Positions 8,658 to 17,556 of a DNA stretch of 64,000 bases are shown here, piece by piece. The notes below the pieces were generated by a model. The model was given only the letters and a program-made list of their open reading frames with translations, ran no database searches and had not been told where the DNA came from. The position numbers and the translations under genes are program-made. Source of the stretch: Paraburkholderia kururiensis JCM 10599 = LMG 19447 (lineage in GTDB: Bacteria > Pseudomonadota > Gammaproteobacteria > Burkholderiales > Burkholderiaceae); assembly GCF_003986935.1 (NCBI RefSeq), contig NZ_RJZE01000004.1:284008-348007 (forward strand), in the 5' to 3' direction. Every line of letters starts with the position of its first letter. The stretch's first letter is position 1.

Positions 8658-8822
8658 ATTTCGGTCGGTGACGGGTTCGATGCGCCGCCTGCGGACATGG
8701 CGGGCGGCGGGGCGCACGGTTCGGCGCGACGGTAGTTTATCCATTTCCCGTTTTCCGTGTCTCTTTCAGCCTGTCTTTGCGCCGCCTTGCGGCACCGGTC
8801 GAGCGTGCCCGTGCTCCTTGCT

Positions 8823-10028
8823 TTATGCCTGCGCAGGGCCTGCCGACGCGACCCAGTCTTCCGTCACGCACACGTATTTGATGCGCTGGCGAAAGTAGGT
8901 GTAAGCGATGTGCAGGCGTCCGTCGGCGGACTGCACGATGGACGGATACGAAAATTCGCGGTTCAGCTTGTCGGTCGAATTGTTCGTCATGCAGTAGCCG
9001 TCGCCCGTTTCGAGGTTGCGCGCGATAGGCCAGGTGCGGCCGCCGTCCGTCGACACGGCGAGCGTCATCGGCGCGCGTGGCGCACCCCAGAACGCGGTGC
9101 CGCGCGCCGACGCGGCTTGCATCACCAGCGTGCCGCTGTCTTCGGCGTCTTCGATGTCGTCATAGAGCGACGCGCGGCGTTGCGTGCTTTGCGCGGCGCT
9201 GCTGTGGTTGAACACGAGACCCAGATGGCCGTTGGCGAGCACCACGAACTGGAGCGACGAGTTGTTGTTGGGCAGATCGAGCGGCTGCGGCTCGCTCCAC
9301 GTGCGGCCGTTAGCGGAGCGGCTGAGATAGATGTGGTCGGCCCAGCGGCTGCGAAAGAGAGCGACGAGCGATCCGTCGTGCAGCACCTGGATGTTCATAT
9401 GCACGCACCCGATGCTGCCCGGTACGTCGTGCTCGCTCCAGCTCGTGCCGTTGTCGGTTGAGCGCATCACGACGCTGATGTCGTCGTTGCCCGACCATCG
9501 TTCGCCCGCTTTGACGCGGCACAGGAACACGGGGCACAGCCATGCGCCGTCGGGCGCGACGACGATGGGTTGCCGCACGAAGGTGCCGGGTTTGTCGAAC
9601 AGCGTGTCGATCGGCCCCCAGGTGTGGCCGTTGTCGGCGGAAATGCGCCGGCGCACGATCGACGTGTTCTGATGCCCCGACAACTGCGCCGTGTAGATGA
9701 GCCACAGTTTGCCGTCGGGCGCGGCGAACAGCACCGGGTTCTGTTCGGAGCGCGTCGGGTCTTCGGAAAGGCGCACGGGTTCGGTCCATGTCGAACTGCC
9801 TTGGGGCAGTCTCGAGAGATAGATCGAGATGTCGGGCACGCCTTCCTGGGTGCCGCCGAACCACGCGCAAAGCAGGTCGCCGTTGTCGAGCGCGAGCAGA
9901 TTCGCGGCGTGATTCTGCACCGTTGCGGCAGGCAGATAGGCATCGACGCGTGCATCGTCGCCAGGCGCGGGATGCAATTGGCCCGGCATCGCGGTGGCCT
10001 GCGCGGGCAGAGTGGAGTGGCTCGTCAT
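8823..10028 (-). CDS. Sialidase-fold glycosidase-like protein, cytoplasmic
   Basis: 401 aa. Four Asp-box motifs (S-x-D/N-x-G-x-T-W, such as SADNGHTW, STDNGTSW, SANGRTW and STDGGRTW) mark the six-bladed propeller of the exo-sialidase (BNR_2) superfamily. The start at 10028 has CAGGA upstream. No signal peptide is visible, so it should act inside the cell on imported material. It lies between a sodium:solute symporter gene and a DeoR gene. True sialidase activity is doubtful: no sialic-acid kinase or epimerase is in the operon, and this superfamily also includes lyases and other glycosidases. It probably releases or isomerises the imported substrate. Confidence 0.75.
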   Translation of the reverse strand: MTSHSTLPAQATAMPGQLHPAPGDDARVDAYLPAATVQNHAANLLALDNGDLLCAWFGGTQEGVPDISIYLSRLPQGSSTWTEPVRLSEDPTRSEQNPVLFAAPDGKLWLIYTAQLSGHQNTSIVRRRISADNGHTWGPIDTLFDKPGTFVRQPIVVAPDGAWLCPVFLCRVKAGERWSGNDDISVVMRSTDNGTSWSEHDVPGSIGCVHMNIQVLHDGSLVALFRSRWADHIYLSRSANGRTWSEPQPLDLPNNNSSLQFVVLANGHLGLVFNHSSAAQSTQRRASLYDDIEDAEDSGTLVMQAASARGTAFWGAPRAPMTLAVSTDGGRTWPIARNLETGDGYCMTNNSTDKLNREFSYPSIVQSADGRLHIAYTYFRQRIKYVCVTEDWVASAGPAQA

Positions 10029-10090
10029 GATCGAATCCTGAAACGGTAGAGCGTGTGTTGCGTACGAAGTGTCGCGGTGGGCGCGAGTCC

Positions 10091-11512
10091 TCACGAATCC
10101 GTGCGCGCAATGCGGCCTTGTTCGACTGGCGCGCCGTGGTTAGACGAACGGAACAGCAGCCTTTCGATGACCATCACGACGGCCGGCGTGAGAAGCGCGA
10201 CATACATGTTGTCGACGCCGAACGGATTGCCCAGCAGGAACCAGGCAGTGGTGGCAACGGTGGCGAGCGCGAGCGCCCAGATCGCGCCGCGGTTGCTGTT
10301 GAAGAAGGGCAGATAGATGCCCATCAAGGCGACCACGGTCACGGTGAGCCGCAAGGCGCGGGTGAAGAACGACAGCGCGAGAATCTGCGGCACGAACAGC
10401 ACGAAGATGAGCGGCAGAAAGCCCACCACGAGCGAGATGAGGCGCGTGGTGCGCAGTTCGCGTTCCGGCGAAGGGCGGTAACGCGGCACGTAAAAGTCCT
10501 TGACGATCAGCGAGGCGATGGCGAGCGCCACCGTGCTGACGCTCACGAAGATCGACGCCACGAGCGAGACCGTCACGATGCCCGAGAGCAGCGGATGCAT
10601 GTGCTGCAGAAAGATGGGCAGCGCATAGAGGCTCTTGATGCCGGGGAACAGGAACTTCGCGGCCACGCCGAGAAAGCCGAGCGCAATTGCAATGGGCACG
10701 CAGAGCACGCCGGCCATCAGCGTCGCGTTACGCGCTTCGTTTGCGGACTTCGCGCCGGAAATGGCCTGAATGATGAACTGCGTGGAGAAGATGGCGCCCG
10801 CCGTGCCGATGATCCATGCGCCAATCGTGCCGCCGCCCAGCATGCCGTTCCACGTGAAGTATTGAGCCGGCATGCTCTGCATCATGGGCGCAACGCCGCC
10901 CGTCATCGAGAGCGCTACCCACACGAGAATCGCGATGCCGAACAGCTTCACGGCGCTGTGCAGGATCGTCACGTAGGCCACGCTTTTCAGGCCGCCCCAC
11001 GCGAAGTAGATCGTGCTCACGACCGCGGTGATGAACGCCGCTGTCGGCAGATTGACGCGCATGACCGTGGATATCGCAGCCGCGCCGCTCACATAGTTGC
11101 CCACGTTCACGATGAAGAGCGCGTAGATCATGATGGCCGACACGACGAGCCTGGCCGACTTGCCGTACTTCTGCGCAATGAAGCCCGAGATGGTGAATTC
11201 GCCGGACCGGTAGAGCCGCCGCGCCATGAAAAGCCCGAAGAACACGAAGCCGATGGAGGCGGAGATCACCGACCACGATGCCGCGATGCCCACGTTGAAG
11301 GCTTCCTGCGAGGTGCCGATGGTCGACTTGGCGCCGATGTACTCCGACATGAGCAGAATGGCGATCACGATGGCGGGCGTGGAGCGCCCCGCCACCATGA
11401 ACTGCTCGGTGGTCTTGCTGCGCAGCCGGATGCTGATCCACGCCGTGATGACGATGTACACGACGACCATCGCGATGATGACGGCCGTGTCCCATGCGGT
11501 GAAGTGATTCAT
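10091..11512 (-). CDS. Sodium:solute symporter (SSS family)
   Basis: 473 aa, about 13 membrane helices in the LeuT-fold SSS pattern. It has FMVAGRS after helix 1, SEYIGAKSTIGTSQEAFNVG in the helix 2 region, and SVSTVALAIASLIVKDFY near helix 9. The ATG at 11512 has GGAGA upstream. It sits between the kinase-PdxA2 fusion and the sialidase-fold gene, so it should bring in the operon's substrate. SSS members carry sugars, sialic acid, amino acids or organic acids. In this context a sugar acid or small glycoside is likely. Confidence 0.85.
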   Translation of the reverse strand: MNHFTAWDTAVIIAMVVVYIVITAWISIRLRSKTTEQFMVAGRSTPAIVIAILLMSEYIGAKSTIGTSQEAFNVGIAASWSVISASIGFVFFGLFMARRLYRSGEFTISGFIAQKYGKSARLVVSAIMIYALFIVNVGNYVSGAAAISTVMRVNLPTAAFITAVVSTIYFAWGGLKSVAYVTILHSAVKLFGIAILVWVALSMTGGVAPMMQSMPAQYFTWNGMLGGGTIGAWIIGTAGAIFSTQFIIQAISGAKSANEARNATLMAGVLCVPIAIALGFLGVAAKFLFPGIKSLYALPIFLQHMHPLLSGIVTVSLVASIFVSVSTVALAIASLIVKDFYVPRYRPSPERELRTTRLISLVVGFLPLIFVLFVPQILALSFFTRALRLTVTVVALMGIYLPFFNSNRGAIWALALATVATTAWFLLGNPFGVDNMYVALLTPAVVMVIERLLFRSSNHGAPVEQGRIARTDS

Positions 11513-11605
11513 TGCTGTCTCCGATTGTTGTTGGCTGCGGGCGCGCCTCGCTGCGGCGCCCGTCTGGGTCATGCACGGCGCGAGCCGCGCATGACTGCAA
11601 TAGCG

Positions 11606-14032
11606 TTACGCGGGTTGCACCGCGCGGCGCGTCGCCAGGTCTCGTGCCTGCTTGAGCGCTTCCAGCATGCTGCGTTCGTCGGCAATGCCCTTGCCGGCAA
11701 TGTCGAATGCAGTGCCGTGATCCACCGACGTACGAATCACGGGCAAGCCGACCGTGACGTTGACGCCTGCTTCCAGACCCATCACCTTCACCGGGCCGTG
11801 TCCCTGATCGTGGTACATCGCCACGACCACGTCGAAGTCGCCGCGCCCCGCGCGGAAGAACAGCGTGTCGGCGGGCAGCGGGCCTTCGACATCCCAGCCG
11901 CGTTCGCGCAGCACGTTGACGGCGGGGATGATCTTCTCCTCTTCCTCGCCGTAACCGAACAGGCCGTTTTCGCCCGCGTGCGGGTTGATGCCGCACACGC
12001 CGATGCGCGGCGCTTCGATGCCCGCGCGCACGAGCGTGTCGTGAGCGCGTTCGATCGTGCGCTGCACGAGCCCCGGCTCGATGCGGCGAATCGCATCGAG
12101 CAGGCCGATGTGCGTGGTGACGTGAATGACGCGCAGCTTCGGCGCGACCAGCATCATCGAGACTTCGGGAATGCCCGTGAGATGCGCGAGCATTTCGGTA
12201 TGCCCAGGAAAGATGTGGCCGCCCGCGTGCAGGGCTTCCTTGTTCAGCGGCGCGGTGCAGATCGCATCCAGTTCGCCCGCCGAGGTGAGTTCCACGGTGC
12301 GCGCGATGTATTGATAGGCCGCATCGCCCGCGACGGGGGAGAGCTTGCCGTAGGGCAGGTCGGCGGGAATCAGGCCCAGGTCGATGCAATCGACTTCGCC
12401 GTAAGTGAAATGCGCCTGCGCGGGCGTGGCAATGGAGCGGACCGTCAGCGTCACGCCGGCACGGCGCGCCGCATCGACTAACCGCCGCGAGTCGCCGATC
12501 ACGAGCGGACGGCAACTGTCGTAGACCGACGCGTGCGCGAGGCTCTTCATGATGATTTCCGGTCCCACGCCGGCGGCATCGCCCATCGTGATGCCGATTA
12601 CAGGACGATATGTCATAGCTTCCTCTTTGCTGGATGCACTGGATGCACTGGATGCGCTCGATGCGCTGGATGGATGCGGCGCCTGCCCGTGCGCCTGTTG
12701 TGCGACGGTGAGCCGCCGCCACGCGCGATACAGAGTGTCGGGCCGGCCGAAGCCGCCCGCCTTGGTGACCACCGGCAACGTTCTGCCGGCATGCGCGGCG
12801 ACGAGCAACGGCACGCCGCTTTCGATTTCTTCGGCCACGTGCAACGTCGCCACGCCCATCTGCGAGAGCAGCGCACGCGCGGTTTCGCCGCCCGTGGCGA
12901 TGAGCGCCGCGGCGTGTTCGGCGGCGGGCGCGAGCCGCGCGGCGAGCTGCCGCGCGAGCAGCACACCGTCGGCCACGTCAAGGCGGCCGCGCTGACTCAG
13001 TGCGACGACGACATGACGGCCCTGCGTCAATGCCTCTGCGACCTGCGGGGTCAACGCGAGCGTGGCGGTATCGCCGGGGTCGAGCAGCGCCTGCGCGTCG
13101 ACTTCGACGAGGTCGATGGCTTCGCCTGCGTCTCTCACCGTGGCGCACAACGTTGCGGCTTGCCCATGCGACACGCTGGACATGCTGCCCACTACGGTCA
13201 GCACGCCACGCAAGCGCGAATTGCCCGCCACGAATGCGCCTGTACGTGCCTCTTTGCTCACACCGCTTGCGCCGCTCACACCGCTCACACTGCCCGCACG
13301 CATCGACGCCGCATGCATGTCGACCACCGGAGCGGCGAGCCCGGCGGACCCGACCCAGAACACGTCGTCGAGCGTGATGGACGCGTTCGCGATCGCGGCA
13401 AGGTCTTCTTCGGTCTCGCTGTCGCAGACCACGGCCTGCCGTCGCTCATGCTGGCAGACGGCAAGCCGCGCATGCAGCGACGCAGTGCCCTGGCGTACCT
13501 CGTCGAGCCCGATGTGGGCCACGCGCAAGCCCGCATCGCGCAGCATTTCGCACAGATCGGCCGTGCCGGCGAGGTGCTCGTTGCGCCAGACCTCGGACGC
13601 TTCCACGGGTTCGCCGAACAGGTACTGCCGGCCGTTGTGCGTCGTCCTGCCCGCAGCCGGAAAGGCCGGCGCGACGATGGCCATGCCCGCGAGCGGAACG
13701 AGGGCCGCGATTTCGGCGGCCACGTTGCCGCGCAGCGTCGAGTCGATCTTCTTGTACACACGGCGACCGTGCGCATGGGCTCGCCATGCCTCTACGTTCG
13801 CGCGCGCCGCGTCTGCGGCGGCGTGGCGGCGCGTATCGGTGTCGATGGCGAGCACATCGGCGTCGCGGGCTTCGCTGGTCTCGCCGATGTCGAGGCTCAC
13901 GATCGCGTTCAACCCCGCGTTTAGCCCCCCGTTTAGGCCATAACGTGCGCATGCCGCGACGCAGTCGGCGGTACCCGACAGGTCGTCGCCGATGAACAGC
14001 AAGCGTGCAGGGCTAATGGATGGCGCGTTCAT
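11606..14032 (-). CDS. Fusion of DUF1537 four-carbon acid sugar kinase and PdxA2 dehydrogenase
   Basis: 808 aa in one uninterrupted frame. Residues 1 to about 450 are a DUF1537 kinase (LLFIGDDLSGTADC, RRVYKKIDSTLRGN, PAFPAAGRTTHNG, ATGGETARALL, TKAGGFG). Residues 473-808 are PdxA2 (ITMGDAAGVGPEI, APLNKEA, HTEMLA, GINPHAGENGLFG, MYHDQGH). Such kinases phosphorylate D-threonate or D-erythronate, and PdxA2 oxidises and decarboxylates the product to dihydroxyacetone phosphate. They are normally separate adjacent genes. Here an SSA-repeat linker joins them. The ATG overlaps the iron-ADH stop by 4 bp. The PdxA2 part keeps its own ribosome site and ATG (12616), so a free PdxA2 may also be made. The kinase also has a small GVSGASGVS insertion. 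Confidence 0.88.
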   Translation of the reverse strand: MNAPSISPARLLFIGDDLSGTADCVAACARYGLNGGLNAGLNAIVSLDIGETSEARDADVLAIDTDTRRHAAADAARANVEAWRAHAHGRRVYKKIDSTLRGNVAAEIAALVPLAGMAIVAPAFPAAGRTTHNGRQYLFGEPVEASEVWRNEHLAGTADLCEMLRDAGLRVAHIGLDEVRQGTASLHARLAVCQHERRQAVVCDSETEEDLAAIANASITLDDVFWVGSAGLAAPVVDMHAASMRAGSVSGVSGASGVSKEARTGAFVAGNSRLRGVLTVVGSMSSVSHGQAATLCATVRDAGEAIDLVEVDAQALLDPGDTATLALTPQVAEALTQGRHVVVALSQRGRLDVADGVLLARQLAARLAPAAEHAAALIATGGETARALLSQMGVATLHVAEEIESGVPLLVAAHAGRTLPVVTKAGGFGRPDTLYRAWRRLTVAQQAHGQAPHPSSASSASSASSASSKEEAMTYRPVIGITMGDAAGVGPEIIMKSLAHASVYDSCRPLVIGDSRRLVDAARRAGVTLTVRSIATPAQAHFTYGEVDCIDLGLIPADLPYGKLSPVAGDAAYQYIARTVELTSAGELDAICTAPLNKEALHAGGHIFPGHTEMLAHLTGIPEVSMMLVAPKLRVIHVTTHIGLLDAIRRIEPGLVQRTIERAHDTLVRAGIEAPRIGVCGINPHAGENGLFGYGEEEEKIIPAVNVLRERGWDVEGPLPADTLFFRAGRGDFDVVVAMYHDQGHGPVKVMGLEAGVNVTVGLPVIRTSVDHGTAFDIAGKGIADERSMLEALKQARDLATRRAVQPA
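12617..12628 (-). promoter_or_regulatory. Internal ribosome site for a free PdxA2
   Basis: AAAGAGGAAGCT lies directly before the in-frame ATG at 12616-12614 and encodes Lys-Glu-Glu-Ala of the linker. The GAGGA core and its spacing are those of a normal start site. It looks like the old start of a separate pdxA2 gene (11606-12616, 336 aa) kept inside the fusion. Confidence 0.6.
12630..12674. repeat. 9-bp minisatellite in the kinase-PdxA2 linker
   Basis: Five 9-bp units of CTGGATGCA and close variants. They encode a Ser-Ser-Ala repeat on the leftward strand, exactly between the two enzyme domains. Unit gain or loss keeps the frame. Confidence 0.85.
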
Positions 14033-15198
14033 GGCAGCAGCCGACGATAGATCGCCTTGATGTCGTCAAGGCTCAACGGCTTCGGATTGTTGCCGAGCAG
14101 GCGCTTGACCTTCGAGGCGGCCACCGCGAGCGCATCGAGATGGTCTTCGCTGACGCCGAAGCGGCGCAGGTCCTGCGGAATGGCCAGCGCTGCGGTCCAT
14201 TCGCGAATGCGCGCGAGCAGCTTTTCCGCCGCTTGCGCGTCGCTGTCGTCGTGATGCGCGATAGCGAGCGCGTGCGCCACGTTCGCGAGACGCGCTTCGA
14301 TCGCGTCGAGATTGAATTGCATGACGTGCGGCAGCAGCATCGAGTTCGCCACGCCGTGCGTGACGTTGAACATGCCGCCGAGCGGGTAGGCGAGCGCATG
14401 CACGGCGGCCGTGCCGGCCGCGGTCAACGCGAGGCCGCCGTACATGGAACCGAGCAGCATGGCTTCGCGCGCCTTCAGCGACTGCCCGTTGTCGTACGCT
14501 TCGAGCAGGTTGGCGCCGATCAGGCGCATCGACTCCATCGCGTACATGTCGCTGACGGGATTGGCCTTTGTCGAGATATACGATTCGAGCGCGTGAATGA
14601 AGGCGTCCATGCCCGTTGCCGCGGTGATCGGCTTCGGCAGATCGAGCGTGAGCGTGGCATCGAGTATCACCAGTTGCGGCAACAGATGGCGGCTCACGAT
14701 GCCGACCTTCAGCGCTTCGTCGGGCAGCGTGACGATGGCGTTCGGCGTGACTTCGGAGCCCGTTCCCGAGGTGGTGGGCACCAGAATCAGCGGCACGCCG
14801 GGCGAGGCGATCAGGTCGATGCCGAGCCACTCGCGCAGCGGCTGCGCATTCGTGAGCCGCACGGCGAACAGTTTGGCGGCGTCCAGCACGCTGCCGCCGC
14901 CGATCGAAAGCACCGCGTCGGGCGCAAACGGCGCGATCTGCTCGCGGTAGACGGACTCGACGTTTTCGATGCTCGGCTCGGGCTCGACGTCGCGCACGAT
15001 CAGCACCTGAATGTCCTTCTGTTCGAGCGCGGCGACAACGCGACCCGCCACGCCGTTGGCTTCCATGACGGGCTGCGTGATGAACGCCAGGCGGCGCACC
15101 GGCCGGTCGAGCAGCGCGAGCCGCTCGGGCAGCTGCGCGAGGCTGTTGGGGCCGTGCACGATGTGCGGGACGGTCTGGAAGTGATAGACGGCGGTCAT
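14029..15198 (-). CDS. Iron-containing alcohol dehydrogenase
   Basis: 389 aa, a group III alcohol dehydrogenase. The NAD motif is SIGGGSVLDAAK near residue 100. PTTSGTGSEVT is typical. The metal ligands fall in GMDAFIHALESY, AVHALAYPLGG and THGVANS (one Asp and three His). The start at 15198 has only a weak AGAGA site. The stop overlaps the kinase-PdxA2 start by 4 bp (ATGA), so the two are translationally coupled. In related pathways these enzymes oxidise or reduce short hydroxy-acids or aldehydes. Here it could convert an aldehyde from the adjacent DapA-like aldolase. Confidence 0.88.
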   Translation of the reverse strand: MTAVYHFQTVPHIVHGPNSLAQLPERLALLDRPVRRLAFITQPVMEANGVAGRVVAALEQKDIQVLIVRDVEPEPSIENVESVYREQIAPFAPDAVLSIGGGSVLDAAKLFAVRLTNAQPLREWLGIDLIASPGVPLILVPTTSGTGSEVTPNAIVTLPDEALKVGIVSRHLLPQLVILDATLTLDLPKPITAATGMDAFIHALESYISTKANPVSDMYAMESMRLIGANLLEAYDNGQSLKAREAMLLGSMYGGLALTAAGTAAVHALAYPLGGMFNVTHGVANSMLLPHVMQFNLDAIEARLANVAHALAIAHHDDSDAQAAEKLLARIREWTAALAIPQDLRRFGVSEDHLDALAVAASKVKRLLGNNPKPLSLDDIKAIYRRLLP

Positions 15199-15305
15199 GT
15201 CGAAAATCTCTGGGGCTGGCGATCGTGGGAGCGTGGCAAAAAAGGCTGCGGCAAAAGGCTGTGGCAAATACGCTGGGCGAATGCGAGTGGCAAAAAGTCC
15301 CGCGT

Positions 15306-16193
15306 TCAACCCACGCGCGGGTAATGCGCGAGCGCTTTGGCAAGACGCTCGCGCGCGGCGGCATCGAGCGGCTGCGCGGGCGAGCGTGCCGGGCCGGCGG
15401 GCATGCCGAGCATGGCTGCCGCAGTCTTCAGCACGACGGGCATCGTGCCGAGCGCGAACGCATCGCGCAGGGCACGCAGCGATTCCTGCGCGCGCCGCGC
15501 CGTGTCGATGTCGCCGGACTGGAAGCTGTTCCAGATCGACATGACGACACTGGGCACGGCGTTCGTGGTGGCGGCAACCGCGCCGTCGCCGCCCGCGATG
15601 AGCGTCCACAGGATCATCGAATCCGTACCAGTGAACACGGCGAAATCGTCGCGGCGCAGGTTGATGAGTTGCAGCAGGCGATCGAAATCGCCACCGCTGT
15701 CTTTGATGCCGCGAATGTTGGGAATCTCGGCGAGGCGCCGCACGGTGTCCACGTTCAGCGTGACGCCGGCCTTGGCCGGAATCGTATAGAGCATCACGGG
15801 CAGCGACGTGCCGCGCGCAATGCGCTCGTAGTGCGTGAAGAGTTCCTGCTGTGTTGCGCCGTTGAAGTACGGCGTGATGACCGAAACGGCATCGACGCCG
15901 ACGTCCTCCATCTTGCGGTTCAGCTCGATCACGTCGCGGGTCGCATACGCGCCCGTGCCCGCAATGACGGGCACGCGCGAGCGGGCCTGATCGACGGCGA
16001 TGCGCGCCACGCGCAGTTTCTCCGCCTCCGAAAGCGCGATGAACTCGCCGTTCGTGCCGAGCACGAAGAGGCCGTGCACGCCGGCGTCGATCAGACGATC
16101 GACAAGCATGCGCAAACCGGCTTCGTCCACTTCCTCGTTTTCGCTCATCGGTGTGATGAGGGCAGGGACGATGCCCTTGAACGTGATTGACAT
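15306..16193 (-). CDS. Dihydrodipicolinate synthase / N-acetylneuraminate lyase family aldolase
   Basis: 295 aa TIM barrel of the DapA/NanA family. GTNGE is at residues 46-50, Tyr136 lies in LYTIPAKAG, and the Schiff-base Lys164 is in GIKDSGG. The family cleaves or forms 2-keto acids through pyruvate. The ATG at 16193 is preferred over one four codons upstream because GGAGA lies 6 bases before it. It follows the porin gene by 42 bp. Placement in a catabolic operon and the altered YTIPA motif argue against a biosynthetic DapA role. Breakdown of a 2-keto-3-deoxy sugar acid is the likely function. Confidence 0.85.
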   Translation of the reverse strand: MSITFKGIVPALITPMSENEEVDEAGLRMLVDRLIDAGVHGLFVLGTNGEFIALSEAEKLRVARIAVDQARSRVPVIAGTGAYATRDVIELNRKMEDVGVDAVSVITPYFNGATQQELFTHYERIARGTSLPVMLYTIPAKAGVTLNVDTVRRLAEIPNIRGIKDSGGDFDRLLQLINLRRDDFAVFTGTDSMILWTLIAGGDGAVAATTNAVPSVVMSIWNSFQSGDIDTARRAQESLRALRDAFALGTMPVVLKTAAAMLGMPAGPARSPAQPLDAAARERLAKALAHYPRVG

Positions 16194-16235
16194 GCTGTTC
16201 TCCACAATGCCTGCTGTCTGCTTGCTGCGTGGGCC

Positions 16236-17384
16236 TCAGAACTTGTGGCGCAAGCCCAGTGCCGCGGCGATCTGATGCGAATTGCTCGATGCCGCGACCG
16301 GCCACAATGCCGCGACGGCCGCCTTGCCGGTCGAGTCGATGCCGCTTGCGCGCTGCCAGGCGGTGGTCAGATAGACGTCGGTGCGCTTCGAGAGGAAGTA
16401 ATCCGCGCCGAGGTTCACCTGGTTGTAGTGCGCGTCGCCCGCGCCGTGGGTGCGCGTGTACTCATACGCTACGCCCATCAGGAGCGTCGGCGTGAACTGA
16501 TAGTTGAAGTTGATTTCGGCGTTGTCGAACACGGCCGTTGCGCCCTTGTAGCGTGCAATCGGCGCGGACGCGGCGCCGGAGCCGAGATCCTCGAAGCGCG
16601 AGTTCGAATAGACGAGGCCGAGCCTGGCGGCGCCGAACGTGTAGTTGCCCGCCACCGACGTGACACGCTGCGTGCGTGCCGACGTGTAGCCCGAGAAGAT
16701 GGGCGTGTTGTTCGGCGAGATGGCGGCGGCGCCCGCTGTGCCGTCCCACAACGCGGTGTTGGGTCGCGACGTGTCGATGTACGAAACGCCCAGCGCGAGC
16801 GGGCCGCGGTTGTAGCCCGCCGCGAGGCTCCAGATGCGGTTGTTGCTGAAGTTGCCGGCGGTGCCGCCGAAGCTGAACAGGGCGCCTGCGCGCAAGCCGC
16901 CGTAGTCCTGCGAGAGGAACTTCACGCTGTTGCTGATGCGGGAATTGACATACAGGTTGTCGGTGTCGCCGGGGTGCGCGCCGATGCCGCCCGCCCACTG
17001 GTTCGCGGCAACGAGCGGCCCGACGAAATCGGCCGACGGTTCGTTCTGGCGGCCCAGCGTCACGGTGCCGTACGGCGTGCCGAGGCCCACCCATGCCGCG
17101 CGCCCGAACATGCGGCCGTTCTGCCCCAGCGTACCGGTCGTGCCGCTGAAGCCGTTTTCCAGCGTGAAGATCGCCTTCAGGCCGCCGCCCAGGTCTTCCG
17201 ATCCCTTGAGGCCCCAGCGGCTGCCCGACTCGACGCCGCTCGACATCTGATAGTTCGTGCCGCCTTTCTGATTGTTCGTGTACATCAACGACGTGTCGAT
17301 CAGACCATAAAGCGTGACGCTGCTTTGCGCCTGCGCCGACATCGCGACGCCCAGCATGCCGAACAGTGCGAGGGACCTTCTCAT
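16236..17384 (-). CDS. Gram-negative porin, first gene of the catabolic operon
   Basis: 382 aa outer-membrane beta-barrel of the betaproteobacterial porin type. The signal peptide (about residues 1-20, ending AQAQS) is followed by SVTLYGLIDTSLMYT, SRWGLKGSEDLGGGLKAIF and FGRAAWVGL. The C-terminus is ALGLRHKF with the terminal Phe needed for barrel assembly. The ATG at 17384 is chosen because GGAGA lies 8 bases upstream. An ATG at 17399 overlaps that site. As the first gene it probably lets the operon's substrate through the outer membrane. Substrate specificity is not visible. Confidence 0.9.
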   Translation of the reverse strand: MRRSLALFGMLGVAMSAQAQSSVTLYGLIDTSLMYTNNQKGGTNYQMSSGVESGSRWGLKGSEDLGGGLKAIFTLENGFSGTTGTLGQNGRMFGRAAWVGLGTPYGTVTLGRQNEPSADFVGPLVAANQWAGGIGAHPGDTDNLYVNSRISNSVKFLSQDYGGLRAGALFSFGGTAGNFSNNRIWSLAAGYNRGPLALGVSYIDTSRPNTALWDGTAGAAAISPNNTPIFSGYTSARTQRVTSVAGNYTFGAARLGLVYSNSRFEDLGSGAASAPIARYKGATAVFDNAEINFNYQFTPTLLMGVAYEYTRTHGAGDAHYNQVNLGADYFLSKRTDVYLTTAWQRASGIDSTGKAAVAALWPVAASSNSHQIAAALGLRHKF

Positions 17385-17417
17385 TGGTTTCGTCTCCATA
17401 GTGTCAGTCAGTTTTTT

Positions 17418-17556
17418 TGATTGAATCGATCGTTTCTGCCGGGGCGTCTGACCGAAATATTGGCATCCGATACCGCGTGATTGATCGACTCGGTCAGTTT
17501 ATGTGATCGATTTGGTCGAATCAACTGCAGGTAAACCCGGTTTGTGATTGAAACGA
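17418..17556. promoter_or_regulatory. Cluster of TGATTGA / TGATCGA repeats, candidate DeoR operators
   Basis: Four related elements: 17418-17432 (TGATTGAATCGATCG), 17478-17488 (TGATTGATCGA), 17504-17523 (TGATCGATTTGGTCGAATCA) and 17544-17556 (TGATTGAAACGAG). They lie 34-172 bp upstream of the porin start, at the operon's head. DeoR-type repressors bind such spaced direct or inverted copies. The repeats are seen, the link to the DeoR gene is inferred. Confidence 0.5.

Noticed and set aside
10055..12481. 808-codon rightward open frame
   Set aside because: It is the complementary shadow of the symporter and kinase-PdxA2 genes. The composition (Arg/His/Asp-rich, no family motifs) is that of an antisense frame in GC-rich DNA.
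12614..12616. Two separate genes, kinase and pdxA2
   Set aside because: No stop codon separates them in the given sequence. I report one fused CDS and the internal start as a second possible product.
11606..12616. PdxA of vitamin B6 synthesis
   Set aside because: Fusion to a DUF1537 kinase and the catabolic operon point to PdxA2 of acid sugar breakdown.
15306..16193. Biosynthetic dihydrodipicolinate synthase DapA
   Set aside because: It lies in a catabolic operon after a porin gene and has YTIPA in place of the usual Y-N-x-P motif.
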